Source: Nocardioides coralli (GTDB lineage: Bacteria; Actinomycetota; Actinomycetes; Propionibacteriales; Nocardioidaceae). From it: a stretch of 64,000 nt of DNA. The position numbers and the translations under genes are program-made. How positions within the stretch are numbered: position 1 is the first letter of the stretch; every line of letters starts with the position of its first letter. This document shows positions 31,742 to 39,847 of the stretch, in pieces. Under the pieces are notes generated by a model, which was not told where the DNA came from, did no database searches, and worked only from the letters and a program-made list of their open reading frames with translations. Location: the NCBI RefSeq assembly GCF_019880385.1, contig NZ_CP082273.1, forward strand, positions 1,736,001 through 1,800,000, read 5' to 3'.

Positions 31742-32115
31742 CCACCAACCCCGCTCACGACGACCTGCCCGACGTCCCCGAGGCGGCCGCCGGAGGCGGC
31801 ACCACGACCGTGACCGAGGACGACGTCACCGAGGCGATGAAGGACGTCGTCGACCCCGAGCTCGGCATCAACGTCGTCGACCTCGGCCTGGTCTACGGCG
31901 TCCACCTCGACGAGGACCACAACTGCGTCCTCGACATGACGCTGACCTCGGCAGCCTGCCCGCTCACCGACGTCATCCAGGACCAGACCCGGTCCGCCCT
32001 GGAGGGTCTGGTCAGCGACGTCCTCATCAACTGGGTCTGGATGCCGCCGTGGGGCCCCGACAAGATCACCGACGACGGTCGCGAGCAGCTGCGCGCGCTG
32101 GGCTTCAACGTCTGA
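31738..32115 (+). CDS. sufT: SufT-like MIP18/DUF59 family protein
   Basis: Predicted 125 aa. A DUF59 (MIP18) domain: VTEAMKDVVDPELGINVVDLGLVY and the Cys in TSAACPLTD. SufT proteins assist Fe-S maturation under high cluster demand in Staphylococcus and Mycobacterium. ATG overlaps the sufU stop by 4 nt, making it the last gene of sufR-B-D-Rieske-C-S-U-T. A stable stem at 32193-32213 follows. Confidence 0.92.
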   Translation: MTTNPAHDDLPDVPEAAAGGGTTTVTEDDVTEAMKDVVDPELGINVVDLGLVYGVHLDEDHNCVLDMTLTSAACPLTDVIQDQTRSALEGLVSDVLINWVWMPPWGPDKITDDGREQLRALGFNV

Positions 32116-32192
32116 GCCGCTGGGGGACCGGCTCAGCCGTGCCCCGTGACGGGGGCCGCGAGCTCAGGGGATGACTCTGGCTGGCGGCCACC

Positions 32193-32213
32193 CGGCCGCC
32201 CAGCCGGCGGCCG
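32193..32213 (+). terminator. Hairpin downstream of the suf operon
   Basis: CGGCCGCC (32193-32200), loop CAGCC, GGCGGCCG (32206-32213): a perfect 8-bp stem 78 nt after the sufT stop. A second, smaller stem (CCCCG/CGGGG, 32142-32154) precedes it. No T tract. It is the best candidate for the end of the suf transcript. Confidence 0.5.
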
Positions 32214-32250
32214 ACGGGAATGGGTGGCGCTGGCCGGCGGTTGTGCGGCC

Positions 32251-32904
32251 ATGCACATCGGGATCATCGGGTCGGGCAACATCGGCGGGACGCTGTCGCG
32301 GCTCGTCACGGCCGCGGGGCACACCGCGACGCTCGCCAACAGTCGCGGGCCCGACAGCCTGCGCGAGCGGGTCGACGGTGTGGAACGGCTCGAGGCCGGC
32401 TCCGTCGCGGAGGCAGCGGCCGCCGACCTCGTCATCGAGGCCGTGCCCTTCGCCGCCGTGCGCGATCTCCCCGCCGACGCCCTGGACGGCCGCATCCTCG
32501 TGTCGGCCTCGAACTACTACCCCGACCGCGACGGCGAGATCGACCTGGACGGCCGCACCCACGCGCGGTGGGTCGCCGACCGCGTGCCGGGCGCACGGGT
32601 CGTCAAGGCGTTCAACACCATCTGGTCCGGGCACCTCGCCGCGCAGGGCGACCGGTCCCGGGCTGAGGCAGATCGACGGGTCATCCCCCTCGTCGGCGAC
32701 GACGAGGAGGCGAAGGCCGTGGTCGCCGAGCTCGTGCGCGACCTGGGGTTCGCCCCCCTGGACCTCGGGGGGCTGGACGACGGCCACCTCCAGCAGCCGG
32801 GCGCGGCAATCTACAACAACGACCTGACCCTCGCCGAGGCCCGCGAGCTGATCGCCGACACCGGCACGCCGCCGGCCACGCCGGGCTCGCGGCCGACCAC
32901 CTGA
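32251..32904 (+). CDS. F420- or NAD(P)-dependent oxidoreductase (NpdG/YrfA-like NAD-binding family)
   Basis: Predicted 217 aa from ATG 32251. The N-terminal Rossmann motif is IGIIGSGNIGGTLSRL, followed by ANSRGPDSL, where the Arg/Ser at the end of beta-2 favour a phosphorylated cofactor such as NADPH. VVKAFNTIWSGHLA is the hallmark of the F420:NADPH oxidoreductase / YrfA-like family. Whether the second partner is F420 cannot be told from sequence alone. It follows the suf operon but is probably transcribed separately. Confidence 0.82.
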   Translation: MHIGIIGSGNIGGTLSRLVTAAGHTATLANSRGPDSLRERVDGVERLEAGSVAEAAAADLVIEAVPFAAVRDLPADALDGRILVSASNYYPDRDGEIDLDGRTHARWVADRVPGARVVKAFNTIWSGHLAAQGDRSRAEADRRVIPLVGDDEEAKAVVAELVRDLGFAPLDLGGLDDGHLQQPGAAIYNNDLTLAEARELIADTGTPPATPGSRPTT

Positions 32905-32978
32905 AGGGGCTCGCCGACCGTCTCCCAGACCCCCTCGCTGCCGCGGCTGCCTGCGGACGGAGACGACGCACGTTGGCG

Positions 32979-32984
32979 TAGCGT
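32979..32984 (+). promoter_or_regulatory. Leaderless -10 box of the ASCH gene (TAGCGT)
   Basis: TAGCGT, 7 nt, then ATG 32992. The box overlaps an in-frame GTG at 32983, which decides for ATG 32992 as the start. Confidence 0.5.
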
Positions 32985-32991
32985 GACCGCC

Positions 32992-33498
32992 ATGGCCACC
33001 GACCCCACGCCGCCGACCGACGTCGACGCGTTCTGGAACCTCGCGCGGTTCCACGCGAAGTTGAACGCCGCCCCGACGTACTTCGGCCCGACCACGCTCG
33101 AGGTCGTGCCGCCGCCGGCGTGGTCGTTCGGGGCGACGCCGGAGCAGGCCGACGAGCTGCTGAGCCTGGTGCTCGCCGGGGAGAAGACGGCAACGGCGTC
33201 GGCCCTGTGGGACTACGAGGCCGATGACGAGGAGCTGCCGCAGGCGGGCACCCTCAGCATCGTGCTCGACGGCGCCGGCCACCCGCACGCGCTGATCGAG
33301 ACCACCGACGTGACGGTGGTTCCCTTCGACGAGGTCGACGAGGAGCACGCGCGGCTCGAGGGGGAGGGTGACAAGACCTTGCGCCACTGGCGGGAGGTCC
33401 ACCAGCGGTTCTTCACCGAGCACGCCGCCCACGACCGGGGGTTCACCTCCGACATGCCGGTCGTGCTGGAGCGCTTCCGGGTCCTCTACCAGGCCTGA
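32992..33498 (+). CDS. ASCH domain protein
   Basis: Predicted 168 aa. After an N-terminal helical part (FWNLARFHAKLN) the sequence shows the ASCH core: GEKTATASALWDYE, PQAGTLSIVLDG and ALIETTDVTVVPFDEVDEEHA in part, then the C-terminal FFTEHAAHDRGF. ASCH domains are PUA-like beta-barrels expected to bind RNA; some (YqfB) act as amidohydrolases on modified cytidine. Which applies here is unknown. The gene stands alone, between a leaderless promoter and a hairpin-rich convergent region. Confidence 0.88.
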   Translation: MATDPTPPTDVDAFWNLARFHAKLNAAPTYFGPTTLEVVPPPAWSFGATPEQADELLSLVLAGEKTATASALWDYEADDEELPQAGTLSIVLDGAGHPHALIETTDVTVVPFDEVDEEHARLEGEGDKTLRHWREVHQRFFTEHAAHDRGFTSDMPVVLERFRVLYQA

Positions 33499-33510
33499 GC
33501 CTCTGGCGTT

Positions 33511-33548
33511 CCGGCCCTGCCGGCGGTCCTCGTGCCACCTCTCGGTGG
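33511..33548. terminator. Paired small hairpins between convergent genes
   Basis: CCGGC-CCT-GCCGG (33511-33523) and CCACC-TCTC-GGTGG (33535-33548) lie just after the ASCH stop and face the 3' end of the anti-sigma-like gene. Each stem is only 5 bp, so this is a weak call. Confidence 0.35.
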
Positions 33549-33590
33549 AGCGGTGGGCGGGGAACTCCGCGGTACTGACCGGCTGAGGGC

Positions 33591-34610
33591 TCACCCACCC
33601 CACGTGGGCAGCGGTGGCTGGAAGGTCACCAGGGAGAACGGCGCCTCACCCCTCATCTCGTCGGTGGGCCACCGCGAGATCCCGCGGTACGTCCTGCCGT
33701 CCAGAACCAGCTCCACCTCGTAGGTCACCGGCGGACGTTTCCGCTGCAGCTCCCCGGGTGGGTTGTCGACGTCGAAGAAGAGGTCGCCCGGCGGGCGGCA
33801 GCCCGCGGCCTCGGGTGTGAGCGGACCGAAGCTGCGGGTCCCGCCCTCGGCCATGGCGGTGACGGTTGCCGTGGCGCGGTCGACGTCCGGAAGGCCGCGG
33901 ATGCTGAGCTCGATCCCGCCGTACACACCACTCACCATGGCCGTCGGCTCCGGCATCAGTCCCGGTTCGTCGGTGGTCCATCTGAAGCTCGTTGAGGAGC
34001 CGCCCTCGGGCCCTCTTCCGAACAGGTCGACGCGGTAGGTGTCGGGAGGGCCGATCCGCGGCACGGCGAACGTGTGGCGACCGGTCCGCTCGACGGGCAT
34101 GGTGATCCGGCGTCCGCACCGGGCGTCGGTGAGGGGCACCACAGTGGCGGTGAACGACCAGCCGGTACGCGGCACGGCGAACGCCACGACGTCGCGATCG
34201 CCTGCGTCGACGTACGGCGGCTGGGGCATCCCGTCGGCGCAGATGTCGGGACGGCAGTACGTCCACGGGTCCAGGCGGACCTGCTTGCTGTCGAGCTGCA
34301 GGAACACGGGCAGGCCGCCCTCGCCGTCCCAGGGGGGCGCCTCGTCGCGGATGTCCGAGCGGCCAGGCTCCTGGTCGGAGGGAACGGTCGCTGGAGGTGC
34401 GGCAGGGTCGACAGCCCGCTGCGAAGGCGTGTCGAACACCACCAGGGCGACGGCAGCAACTGCGGCTGCGAGGGCGGCGGCCACCCCCACGCCGGCACGA
34501 CGCGCGGTGCGCCGCCGGCGGACCCGGGCCACGACGTCACCGAACGGCGGCACGGGGGCTTGGGCGTCGCTCTCCATGCGGCGCCGAAGCGCCTCGTCGA
34601 AGTCCGTCAT
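33591..34610 (-). CDS. Membrane protein, probable anti-sigma factor
   Basis: A 339-aa protein with a basic cytoplasmic N-terminus (about 36 residues, VARVRRRRTARR), one membrane helix at about 39-60 and a large external domain rich in beta-strand. Its ATG overlaps the stop of the sigma factor by 4 nt (ATGA), the standard sigma/anti-sigma arrangement. It has no zinc-binding HxxxCxxC anti-sigma motif, so the anti-sigma role rests on context and topology only. The outer domain has no homologue I recognise. Confidence 0.6.
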   Translation of the reverse strand: MTDFDEALRRRMESDAQAPVPPFGDVVARVRRRRTARRAGVGVAAALAAAVAAVALVVFDTPSQRAVDPAAPPATVPSDQEPGRSDIRDEAPPWDGEGGLPVFLQLDSKQVRLDPWTYCRPDICADGMPQPPYVDAGDRDVVAFAVPRTGWSFTATVVPLTDARCGRRITMPVERTGRHTFAVPRIGPPDTYRVDLFGRGPEGGSSTSFRWTTDEPGLMPEPTAMVSGVYGGIELSIRGLPDVDRATATVTAMAEGGTRSFGPLTPEAAGCRPPGDLFFDVDNPPGELQRKRPPVTYEVELVLDGRTYRGISRWPTDEMRGEAPFSLVTFQPPLPTWGG

Positions 34611-35161
34611 GTCGTCCTCGTGGTTGTCCCGGCGTCTCCGAGGAGGTCGGCGAGGGCGAGCCGGGCGCGCTGCAGCCGCGACTTGACCGTCCCGACGGGG
34701 ACATCGAGCAGGGCCGCCACCTCCGACACCGGCAGATCGAGCCCGTGGTGGAGCACGACCGCCGCCCGCTGGGAGATGGGGAGCCGTGCGAGTGCCCGGT
34801 CCAGGTCGATGCCGTCAGCAACCGGGCCGGCCGATTGGGTGGGCGGGGCCGCCCGGAGCCGCTGCAGACCTCGGCGCGCGACTTCCCGGCGCCGGAACCG
34901 ACTGACCAAGCGGCGGACGGCGACCGTGCGGAGCCAACCCTCCGGGTCGTCGTACTGACTCACCTGCGGCCACCTCTCGACCATGGTCACGAACGCCTCT
35001 TGCGCGACCTCCTCGGCATCGGCGCGGTTGCCGCCGATCGCGGTCAGCGCGGAGACCAGCCGCGGGCAGACACGCTCGTAGAGCCGTGCCAGCGCGGCCA
35101 TCTCGTCGCTGTCCACAGCACTGACACGCGGCAGCTGCCTCCCGGGTTCCATCGGGTTCAT
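34607..35161 (-). CDS. ECF-type RNA polymerase sigma factor
   Basis: Predicted 184 aa from ATG 35161 (MNPMEPG); ATG 35152 is also possible and a longer GTG/ATG frame to 35215 would run over the divergent promoter. Region 2 is ALARLYERVCPRLVSAL with ADAEEVAQEAFVTMVERW, and region 4 is LPISQRAAVVLHHGLDLPVSEVAALL in part, with DVPVGTVKSRLQRARLAL as the recognition helix. The SigE/Sig70 ECF group common in actinobacteria (SigM/SigE-like) fits. It is co-transcribed with the putative anti-sigma gene and divergent from the VLRF1 gene. Confidence 0.9.
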   Translation of the reverse strand: MNPMEPGRQLPRVSAVDSDEMAALARLYERVCPRLVSALTAIGGNRADAEEVAQEAFVTMVERWPQVSQYDDPEGWLRTVAVRRLVSRFRRREVARRGLQRLRAAPPTQSAGPVADGIDLDRALARLPISQRAAVVLHHGLDLPVSEVAALLDVPVGTVKSRLQRARLALADLLGDAGTTTRTT

Positions 35162-35201
35162 GATGCGCCGGTCGCGCCCCGTCCTGGGGGACGCGTGGAC
35201 G

Positions 35202-35207
35202 TAGAGT
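35202..35207 (+). promoter_or_regulatory. Leaderless -10 box before a four-codon ORF (TAGAGT)
   Basis: TAGAGT is followed by exactly 6 nt and then ATG 35214, the first codon of a mini-ORF that ends one base before the VLRF1 GTG. Confidence 0.5.
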
Positions 35208-35213
35208 CGCGCC

Positions 35214-35228
35214 ATGGACAGGGACTGA
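35214..35228 (+). CDS. Possible leaderless uORF (MDRD) before the VLRF1 gene
   Basis: ATG-GAC-AGG-GAC-TGA lies at the predicted 5' end of the mRNA and stops one base before the GTG of the next gene. The AGGGA within it could serve as the ribosome-binding site of that GTG. Translation of so short a frame is inference; the layout would allow coupling. Confidence 0.3.
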   Translation: MDRD

Positions 35229-35229
35229 C

Positions 35230-35838
35230 GTGGCGCTCGTACTGGTGGCCCCGGGCCGGTGGGAGCGGTGGGTCGGGAACTTCGCGGACCGCCACGGCGG
35301 TGTCGACCTCCGCGCCGACGACCGGCTGCACGGCACCGCCCCCGACGGGTCGGTCTTCACTGCCCGGCTGCCGTTCGACCTCGCGTACGCCGGGGCCGCC
35401 GACCCCGCGGAGTTCTCGGTGGCGGCCCGGCCACCCGCGGTCTGGGGGGTGCTGCTCGTGCGCAAGGGCGGCTTCGCCGTGGCCCGGCTGGCCGGCACCG
35501 ACCTCGCCGAGCACAAGATCGGCCAGCGGCACGTCCAGGGGCGCACCAAGGCAGGGGGCCAGAGCCAGCAGCGGTTCGCCCGCCGCCGCGACAACCAGGC
35601 GCGCGCGGCGTACGCGGCGGCGGCTGATCACGCCGCCCGCATCCTCCGCGCCGGTCCGGTCGTGACCGGCGGTGACCGTGCCGCTGTCGCGGAAGTCCTG
35701 GCCGATGACCGGCTGGACTCGTTGGTCGTCGTCGAGCGGTGGCTCGCCGTCCCGGACCCCCGCCGCGCCGTGCTGGACCGGGCAGTGGTGGACGCCGCGG
35801 CGATCGAGGTCGACGTCCACAACGCGCCGTCCGGCTGA
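35230..35838 (+). CDS. acVLRF1-type peptidyl-tRNA hydrolase
   Basis: A 202-aa member of the actinobacterial branch of the Vms1/ANKZF1-like release factors. The diagnostic GRTKAGGQSQQRFARRRDNQ stretch (residues about 100-120) carries the catalytic Gln of the VLRF1 fold, comparable to the GGQ loop of eRF1. Eukaryotic Vms1 frees nascent chains from stalled 60S subunits, so a ribosome-quality-control role is likely. GTG start, with AGGGA about 7 nt upstream. The stop TGA is the first codon of repeat array C. Confidence 0.85.
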   Translation: MALVLVAPGRWERWVGNFADRHGGVDLRADDRLHGTAPDGSVFTARLPFDLAYAGAADPAEFSVAARPPAVWGVLLVRKGGFAVARLAGTDLAEHKIGQRHVQGRTKAGGQSQQRFARRRDNQARAAYAAAADHAARILRAGPVVTGGDRAAVAEVLADDRLDSLVVVERWLAVPDPRRAVLDRAVVDAAAIEVDVHNAPSG

Positions 35839-35943
35839 CGGGTCACCCGGGTCCGAACCGGCGGGAGTGACGGGTCGGCGGGTGGTGAACGAGCCGGAGT
35901 GACGGCTCGGCGTTGTGCGAACCAGCCGGAGTGACGGGTCAGC
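35836..35943. repeat. Array C: 32-nt tandem repeats between convergent genes
   Basis: Cores at exactly 35836 (TGACGGGTCACC), 35868 (TGACGGGTCGGC), 35900 (TGACGGCTCGGC) and 35932 (TGACGGGTCAGC), a 32-nt period. The first TGA is the VLRF1 stop codon. The last core contains TCA at 35939-35941, which is the stop of the minus-strand beta-lactamase-like gene. It is the same family as arrays A and B but more diverged. Confidence 0.88.
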
Positions 35944-37294
35944 GGGTGGTGGGTTGCTCCCCGAAGGCGAGGGGTTCGCGGGTGGCCAGGTAGGTGGCCC
36001 AGTGGAGGCGCACCGGGACGCCGTCGTCGTCGCGGGTGACCCGCAGCAGCTCGCCGCGCTCGCGGCCGCGGACGGTCCGGTAGACGTCGTCGTCCACCTG
36101 CTCGAACACCGACGACGGCTGCTCGCTCGGCTGGCCGGGCTCTCGGGCCTCGAGGTGTCCCTCGACCACCGAGAAGATGAAGGGCGCCCCCTCGCTGAAC
36201 CACACGCCACGCAGCCCGGCCAGCTCCTCCGGGACCACGGTGCCTGGGCGCCACGGCTCGGGCTCGGCCGGGTCGTGCTCGACCACGTGCTCCCCGAGGG
36301 CGATCGCGAAGCCCGCGGGATCCGGCGCCGAGGTCGAGTTCATCAGCACCACGGCGCCGGTCCCGGACTCGCGGTGGGTGAAGACCCCGGTGATGTGGCC
36401 GGGCATGCCGCCGGTGTGACCGACCCAGGTCCGCCCGCCGGGGGAGCGGTGCAGGAAGAAGCCGAGACCCATGGCCGCGGTCCACCCCTCGAGGTCCCGC
36501 ATCGCCTGCGGCTGGCACATCTCCTCGAGGGTGTCGGGGGACAGCACGCCCGGGTCGGGGTCGGCCACGAAGGACGACCACCGCACGAGGTCGTCGGCCG
36601 TGCTCGCCAGCCCGCCGCACGGGTCGAGGGCCGAGGACCCGATCACCGGCTCGGGACGCGGCACGTCGTCGTAGGGCGCGACGTAGTAGCCCGTCGCCCG
36701 TGGCCCGCCGTCGAACCCCGGCGACGTACGCCGCAGCTCCAGCGGATCCAGCAACCGCGCCTGCAGGCTGCCCGCCCAGGTGCGGCCGTCCAGCCGGGCC
36801 ACGAGCTGGCCGAGCACGGCGTAGACGATGTTGGAGTAGTGCCACCGGTCGTGGGGCCGGCCGATCTGCTCCGCCTCGGCGAACCCCGCCAGCAGCTCCT
36901 CGACGTCGGGTTCGGCCAGGGTCTCCCAGACCTCACCCACCGGCTCGCGCTGCAGGCCCGACAGGTGGGCCAGCCCCTGGCGCACCGTCACCGGCTGCCG
37001 GACCTCGGGCAGGTGCGCTCCGATGCGGTCGTCGAGGTCGAGCCGCCCCTCGTCGCGCAGCTGCATCACCATGACGGCCGTGAAGGTCTTGGTGTTGGAG
37101 GCGACCAGGAACTGGTCGTCAGCACCCGGTGGTACCGGCGTCTCCACGTCCTTCACCCCGACCCCGTCGCCCCACAGCAGCTCACCCCTGCGGTGCACCC
37201 CTGCGTAGAGGCCGGGGACGCGTCCCTCGCGTTGGTGGCGCAGGGCGCGGCGTCGCAGGTCGCGGCTCGTGGTGGGGAGGAGTGTCGTGGTCAC
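35939..37294 (-). CDS. Serine beta-lactamase-like hydrolase (class C / DD-peptidase family)
   Basis: Predicted 451 aa. The SxxK motif is ASNTKTF (Ser66, Lys69), the YxN motif is YSNIVY, and the KTG-equivalent is GHTGG. The N-terminal 300 residues form the transpeptidase-like domain; a C-terminal lipocalin-like extension (residues about 350-451) is typical of the family. There is no signal peptide, so it is probably a cytoplasmic esterase or peptidase rather than a resistance enzyme. Its stop lies in repeat array C. Confidence 0.85.
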   Translation of the reverse strand: MTTTLLPTTSRDLRRRALRHQREGRVPGLYAGVHRRGELLWGDGVGVKDVETPVPPGADDQFLVASNTKTFTAVMVMQLRDEGRLDLDDRIGAHLPEVRQPVTVRQGLAHLSGLQREPVGEVWETLAEPDVEELLAGFAEAEQIGRPHDRWHYSNIVYAVLGQLVARLDGRTWAGSLQARLLDPLELRRTSPGFDGGPRATGYYVAPYDDVPRPEPVIGSSALDPCGGLASTADDLVRWSSFVADPDPGVLSPDTLEEMCQPQAMRDLEGWTAAMGLGFFLHRSPGGRTWVGHTGGMPGHITGVFTHRESGTGAVVLMNSTSAPDPAGFAIALGEHVVEHDPAEPEPWRPGTVVPEELAGLRGVWFSEGAPFIFSVVEGHLEAREPGQPSEQPSSVFEQVDDDVYRTVRGRERGELLRVTRDDDGVPVRLHWATYLATREPLAFGEQPTTR

Positions 37295-37330
37295 GCGGCG
37301 ACGCTAGTCGAGCGGGGGCGCCCGCGCTCG

Positions 37331-37336
37331 TAGGGT
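37331..37336 (+). promoter_or_regulatory. Leaderless -10 box of the ABC ATPase (TAGGGT)
   Basis: TAGGGT, 6 nt (GGAGGC), GTG 37343. The spacer itself looks like a ribosome-binding site but lies too close to the start to act as one. Confidence 0.5.
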
Positions 37337-37342
37337 GGAGGC

Positions 37343-38269
37343 GTGACGGCTCCCATCGAGATCGAGGGACTCAGCAAGAGCTTCGGCCCGACCCTGGCGC
37401 TCGACCGTCTCGACCTGCGGGTCGTGGCGGGAGAGGTGCACGGGTTCCTCGGCCCCAACGGGGCGGGGAAGTCCACGACGATCCGGGTCCTGCTCGGGCT
37501 GCTCCGGAAGGACGCCGGCTCGGTGCGCCTCTTCGGCGGCGATCCCTGGCGGGACGCGGCGGAGCTGCACCGGCGGCTCGCCTACGTGCCTGGCGACGTC
37601 AGCCTGTGGCCCAACCTCACCGGCGGTCAGGCGATCGACCTGCTGGGCCGGATGCGGGGAGGCCTCGACGGGCGTCGCCGTGACGAGCTCATCGAGCGCT
37701 TCGACCTCGACCCCACCAAGAAGGGTCGCAGCTACTCCAAGGGCAACCGGCAGAAGGTCGCCCTGGTGGCCGCGCTGGCCTCCGACGTCGAGCTGCTGCT
37801 CCTCGACGAGCCCACCTCCGGGCTCGACCCGCTCAAGGACGCGGTGTTCCGGGAGTACGTCGGCACGTTCCGCGAGCAGGGTCACGCGGTGCTGCTGAGC
37901 AGCCACATCCTGGCCGAGGTCGAGGCCCTCTGCGACCGGGTGAGCATCATCCGCAACGGGCACTGCGTCGAGTCCGGGACGCTCGCCGAGCTGCGCCACC
38001 TCACCCGCACCTCGATCGCCGCCGAGCTGCGCCGTCCGCCCGACGGGCTGGCCTCGCTGCCCGGCGTCCACGACGTCGAGGTGGACGGGACCCGGGTCCG
38101 GCTCCAGGTCGACACCACCTCGCTCGACCCGGTCCTCGACACGCTGCAGGCGGCCGGAGTGGTGTCGCTGACCAGCCAGCCCCCGACCCTGGAGGAGCTG
38201 TTCATGCGGCACTACGGCGACCGGATCGAGGCGGAGCCGGAGCAGGACAGCGAGGCGGCGGGTCGGTGA
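37343..38269 (+). CDS. ABC exporter ATP-binding protein
   Basis: Predicted 308 aa. Walker A is GPNGAGKST, Walker B is [12 protein letters not shown], and the switch His is in [12 protein letters not shown]. The signature is YSKGNRQKV instead of LSGGQ, a variant common in bacteriocin- and polyketide-type ABC-2 exporters. Its stop overlaps the permease GTG by 4 nt. The pair resembles exporters annotated for polyketide antibiotics; the true substrate is unknown. Confidence 0.92.
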   Translation: MTAPIEIEGLSKSFGPTLALDRLDLRVVAGEVHGFLGPNGAGKSTTIRVLLGLLRKDAGSVRLFGGDPWRDAAELHRRLAYVPGDVSLWPNLTGGQAIDLLGRMRGGLDGRRRDELIERFDLDPTKKGRSYSKGNRQKVALVAALASDVELLLLDEPTSGLDPLKDAVFREYVGTFREQGHAVLLSSHILAEVEALCDRVSIIRNGHCVESGTLAELRHLTRTSIAAELRRPPDGLASLPGVHDVEVDGTRVRLQVDTTSLDPVLDTLQAAGVVSLTSQPPTLEELFMRHYGDRIEAEPEQDSEAAGR

Positions 38270-39837
38270 CCGGGGTCGGGATCCTGCTGCGGTCGTTCCT
38301 GCGACGTGACCGGTGGCTGCTGGTGTGGTGGCCGCTGGGCGGGATGCTCCTCTACTGGAGCCAGGCCGTCAGCATCGAGGGGCTCTACGCCACGCAGGCC
38401 GAGTTCGACCGGGCTGCCCTCGCCATGGAGTCGAACCCGGCGTTCATCGCCATGGCGGGACCGGCGCGGGCCCTCAACACCATCGGCGGCCAGGTGACGT
38501 GGCAGGCCACGGCGTTCGGCGCCGTCGTCGCCGGCCTGATGACCATGTTCATCATCGGGCGCCACACCCGTGCCGAGGAGGAGAGCGGCCGCGACGAGCT
38601 GCTGCGCTCGGGGGCGATCGGCCGCCGCGCACCCCTCACGGCCGCCCTCGCCGTGGCCGGGATCGCGAACCTCCTGTTCGGCGGCCTCATCGCCGTGAGC
38701 CTGATCTCCGTCCCGCTCGCGGTGGCCGACTCCGTGGCGCTCGGCGTGGGGGTCGGGCTCTTCGGGATGGCGTTCGCCGGGGTCTCGCTGCTGGCCGCCC
38801 AGCTGACGGCGTCGACCCGCTCCGTGTACGGCATCACCGGGGCGGTCCTGGCCGGGTCCTACGCCCTCCGGGCCGTCGGCGACGTCGGCAACGAGACGTT
38901 GTCGTGGCTCAGCCCGATCGGCTGGTACCAGCGCATGTACGCCTTCTCGGGACTCCGCTGGTGGCCGGCGCTGCTGCTCGTCGCGCTGGCGGTGCTCGTG
39001 CTGCTCGCGGCGTACGCCGTCTTCGAGCGCCGCGACATCGGTTCCGGCGTGCTCGCGGCCCGCCCCGGCCCGGACCGGGCGACCCCTGCCCTCGGCACCC
39101 CGCTCGGCCTCGCGTGGCGGCTGCAGCGCGGCAGCGTCGTCGGCTGGATGCTGGGCATGGCCTTCGTGGGCCTGTCCTACGGATCGATCGGTGACGGCGC
39201 GGGCGACCTGGTCGGGGACAACGAGGCGGCCCGGGAGATGTTCGCTGCCGGGGGAGTGGACCTCGTCGCGGGGTTCCAGGCCATCGCGATGGTGATGATC
39301 GCGATGATCTCCAGCGCCTTCGCGATCGCCTCGGTGCTGCGGGCCCGCGCCGAGGAGGAGTCTGGCCGGCTCGAGCCGCTGCTGGCGACGGGCGTCTCCC
39401 GCATCCGCTGGCTGCTCAGCCACGTGGCGGTCACCGTGGTCGGCTCGGTCCTCGTGGTGGCCGCGGGCGGTCTCGGGATGGGTGTGGGCTACGGCCTGGT
39501 CACGGGGGACGCAGGCGCGCCGTGGCGCTTCACCTGGCAGACGTCGGCGTGGTTGCCCGCGGTGCTGGCCCTGGCGGGTCTCACCCGCCTGCTCTACGGC
39601 ATCCGGCCCCGGCTCGCGACCGCCGGATGGCTCGGTCTCGCCTTCGTGGCCGTGGTGCTGCTGCTCGGAGAGGTCCTGCGGTTCCCGGACTGGCTCCGCG
39701 ACGTCTCGCCGTTCGAGCACCTCGCCCTCCAGCCGGTCGCCGAGTTCGACGCCGTGGCCTTCGCGGCCGTGCTGGCGGCGGCGGCGCTCATGGGTGTCGC
39801 GGGCTGGTTCGGCTTCGCGAGGCGCGACGTCGGCTAG
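38266..39837 (+). CDS. ABC exporter permease, 12-helix type
   Basis: A 523-aa membrane protein made of two similar halves of about six helices. Each half carries an EEESGR motif on the cytoplasmic side after the second helix ([12 protein letters not shown] near residue 105 and [13 protein letters not shown] near 365), which shows internal duplication. It pairs with the ATPase just upstream (GTGA overlap). This is the TetR-controlled multidrug/antibiotic exporter permease type. Stop TAG forms part of the next promoter box. Confidence 0.88.
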   Translation: MTGVGILLRSFLRRDRWLLVWWPLGGMLLYWSQAVSIEGLYATQAEFDRAALAMESNPAFIAMAGPARALNTIGGQVTWQATAFGAVVAGLMTMFIIGRHTRAEEESGRDELLRSGAIGRRAPLTAALAVAGIANLLFGGLIAVSLISVPLAVADSVALGVGVGLFGMAFAGVSLLAAQLTASTRSVYGITGAVLAGSYALRAVGDVGNETLSWLSPIGWYQRMYAFSGLRWWPALLLVALAVLVLLAAYAVFERRDIGSGVLAARPGPDRATPALGTPLGLAWRLQRGSVVGWMLGMAFVGLSYGSIGDGAGDLVGDNEAAREMFAAGGVDLVAGFQAIAMVMIAMISSAFAIASVLRARAEEESGRLEPLLATGVSRIRWLLSHVAVTVVGSVLVVAAGGLGMGVGYGLVTGDAGAPWRFTWQTSAWLPAVLALAGLTRLLYGIRPRLATAGWLGLAFVAVVLLLGEVLRFPDWLRDVSPFEHLALQPVAEFDAVAFAAVLAAAALMGVAGWFGFARRDVG

Positions 39838-39840
39838 CGT
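39835..39840 (+). promoter_or_regulatory. Leaderless -10 box of the phosphotransferase gene (TAGCGT)
   Basis: TAGCGT starts with the TAG stop of the permease, then 7 nt, then ATG 39848. The box is thus built from the upstream stop codon. Confidence 0.5.
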
Positions 39841-39847
39841 CGCCGTC

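Noticed and set aside
35214..35232. Possible frameshift at the start of the VLRF1 gene
   Set aside because: The downstream frame begins cleanly at GTG 35230 with AGGGA at good spacing, so a sequence error is not needed to explain the MDRD mini-ORF.
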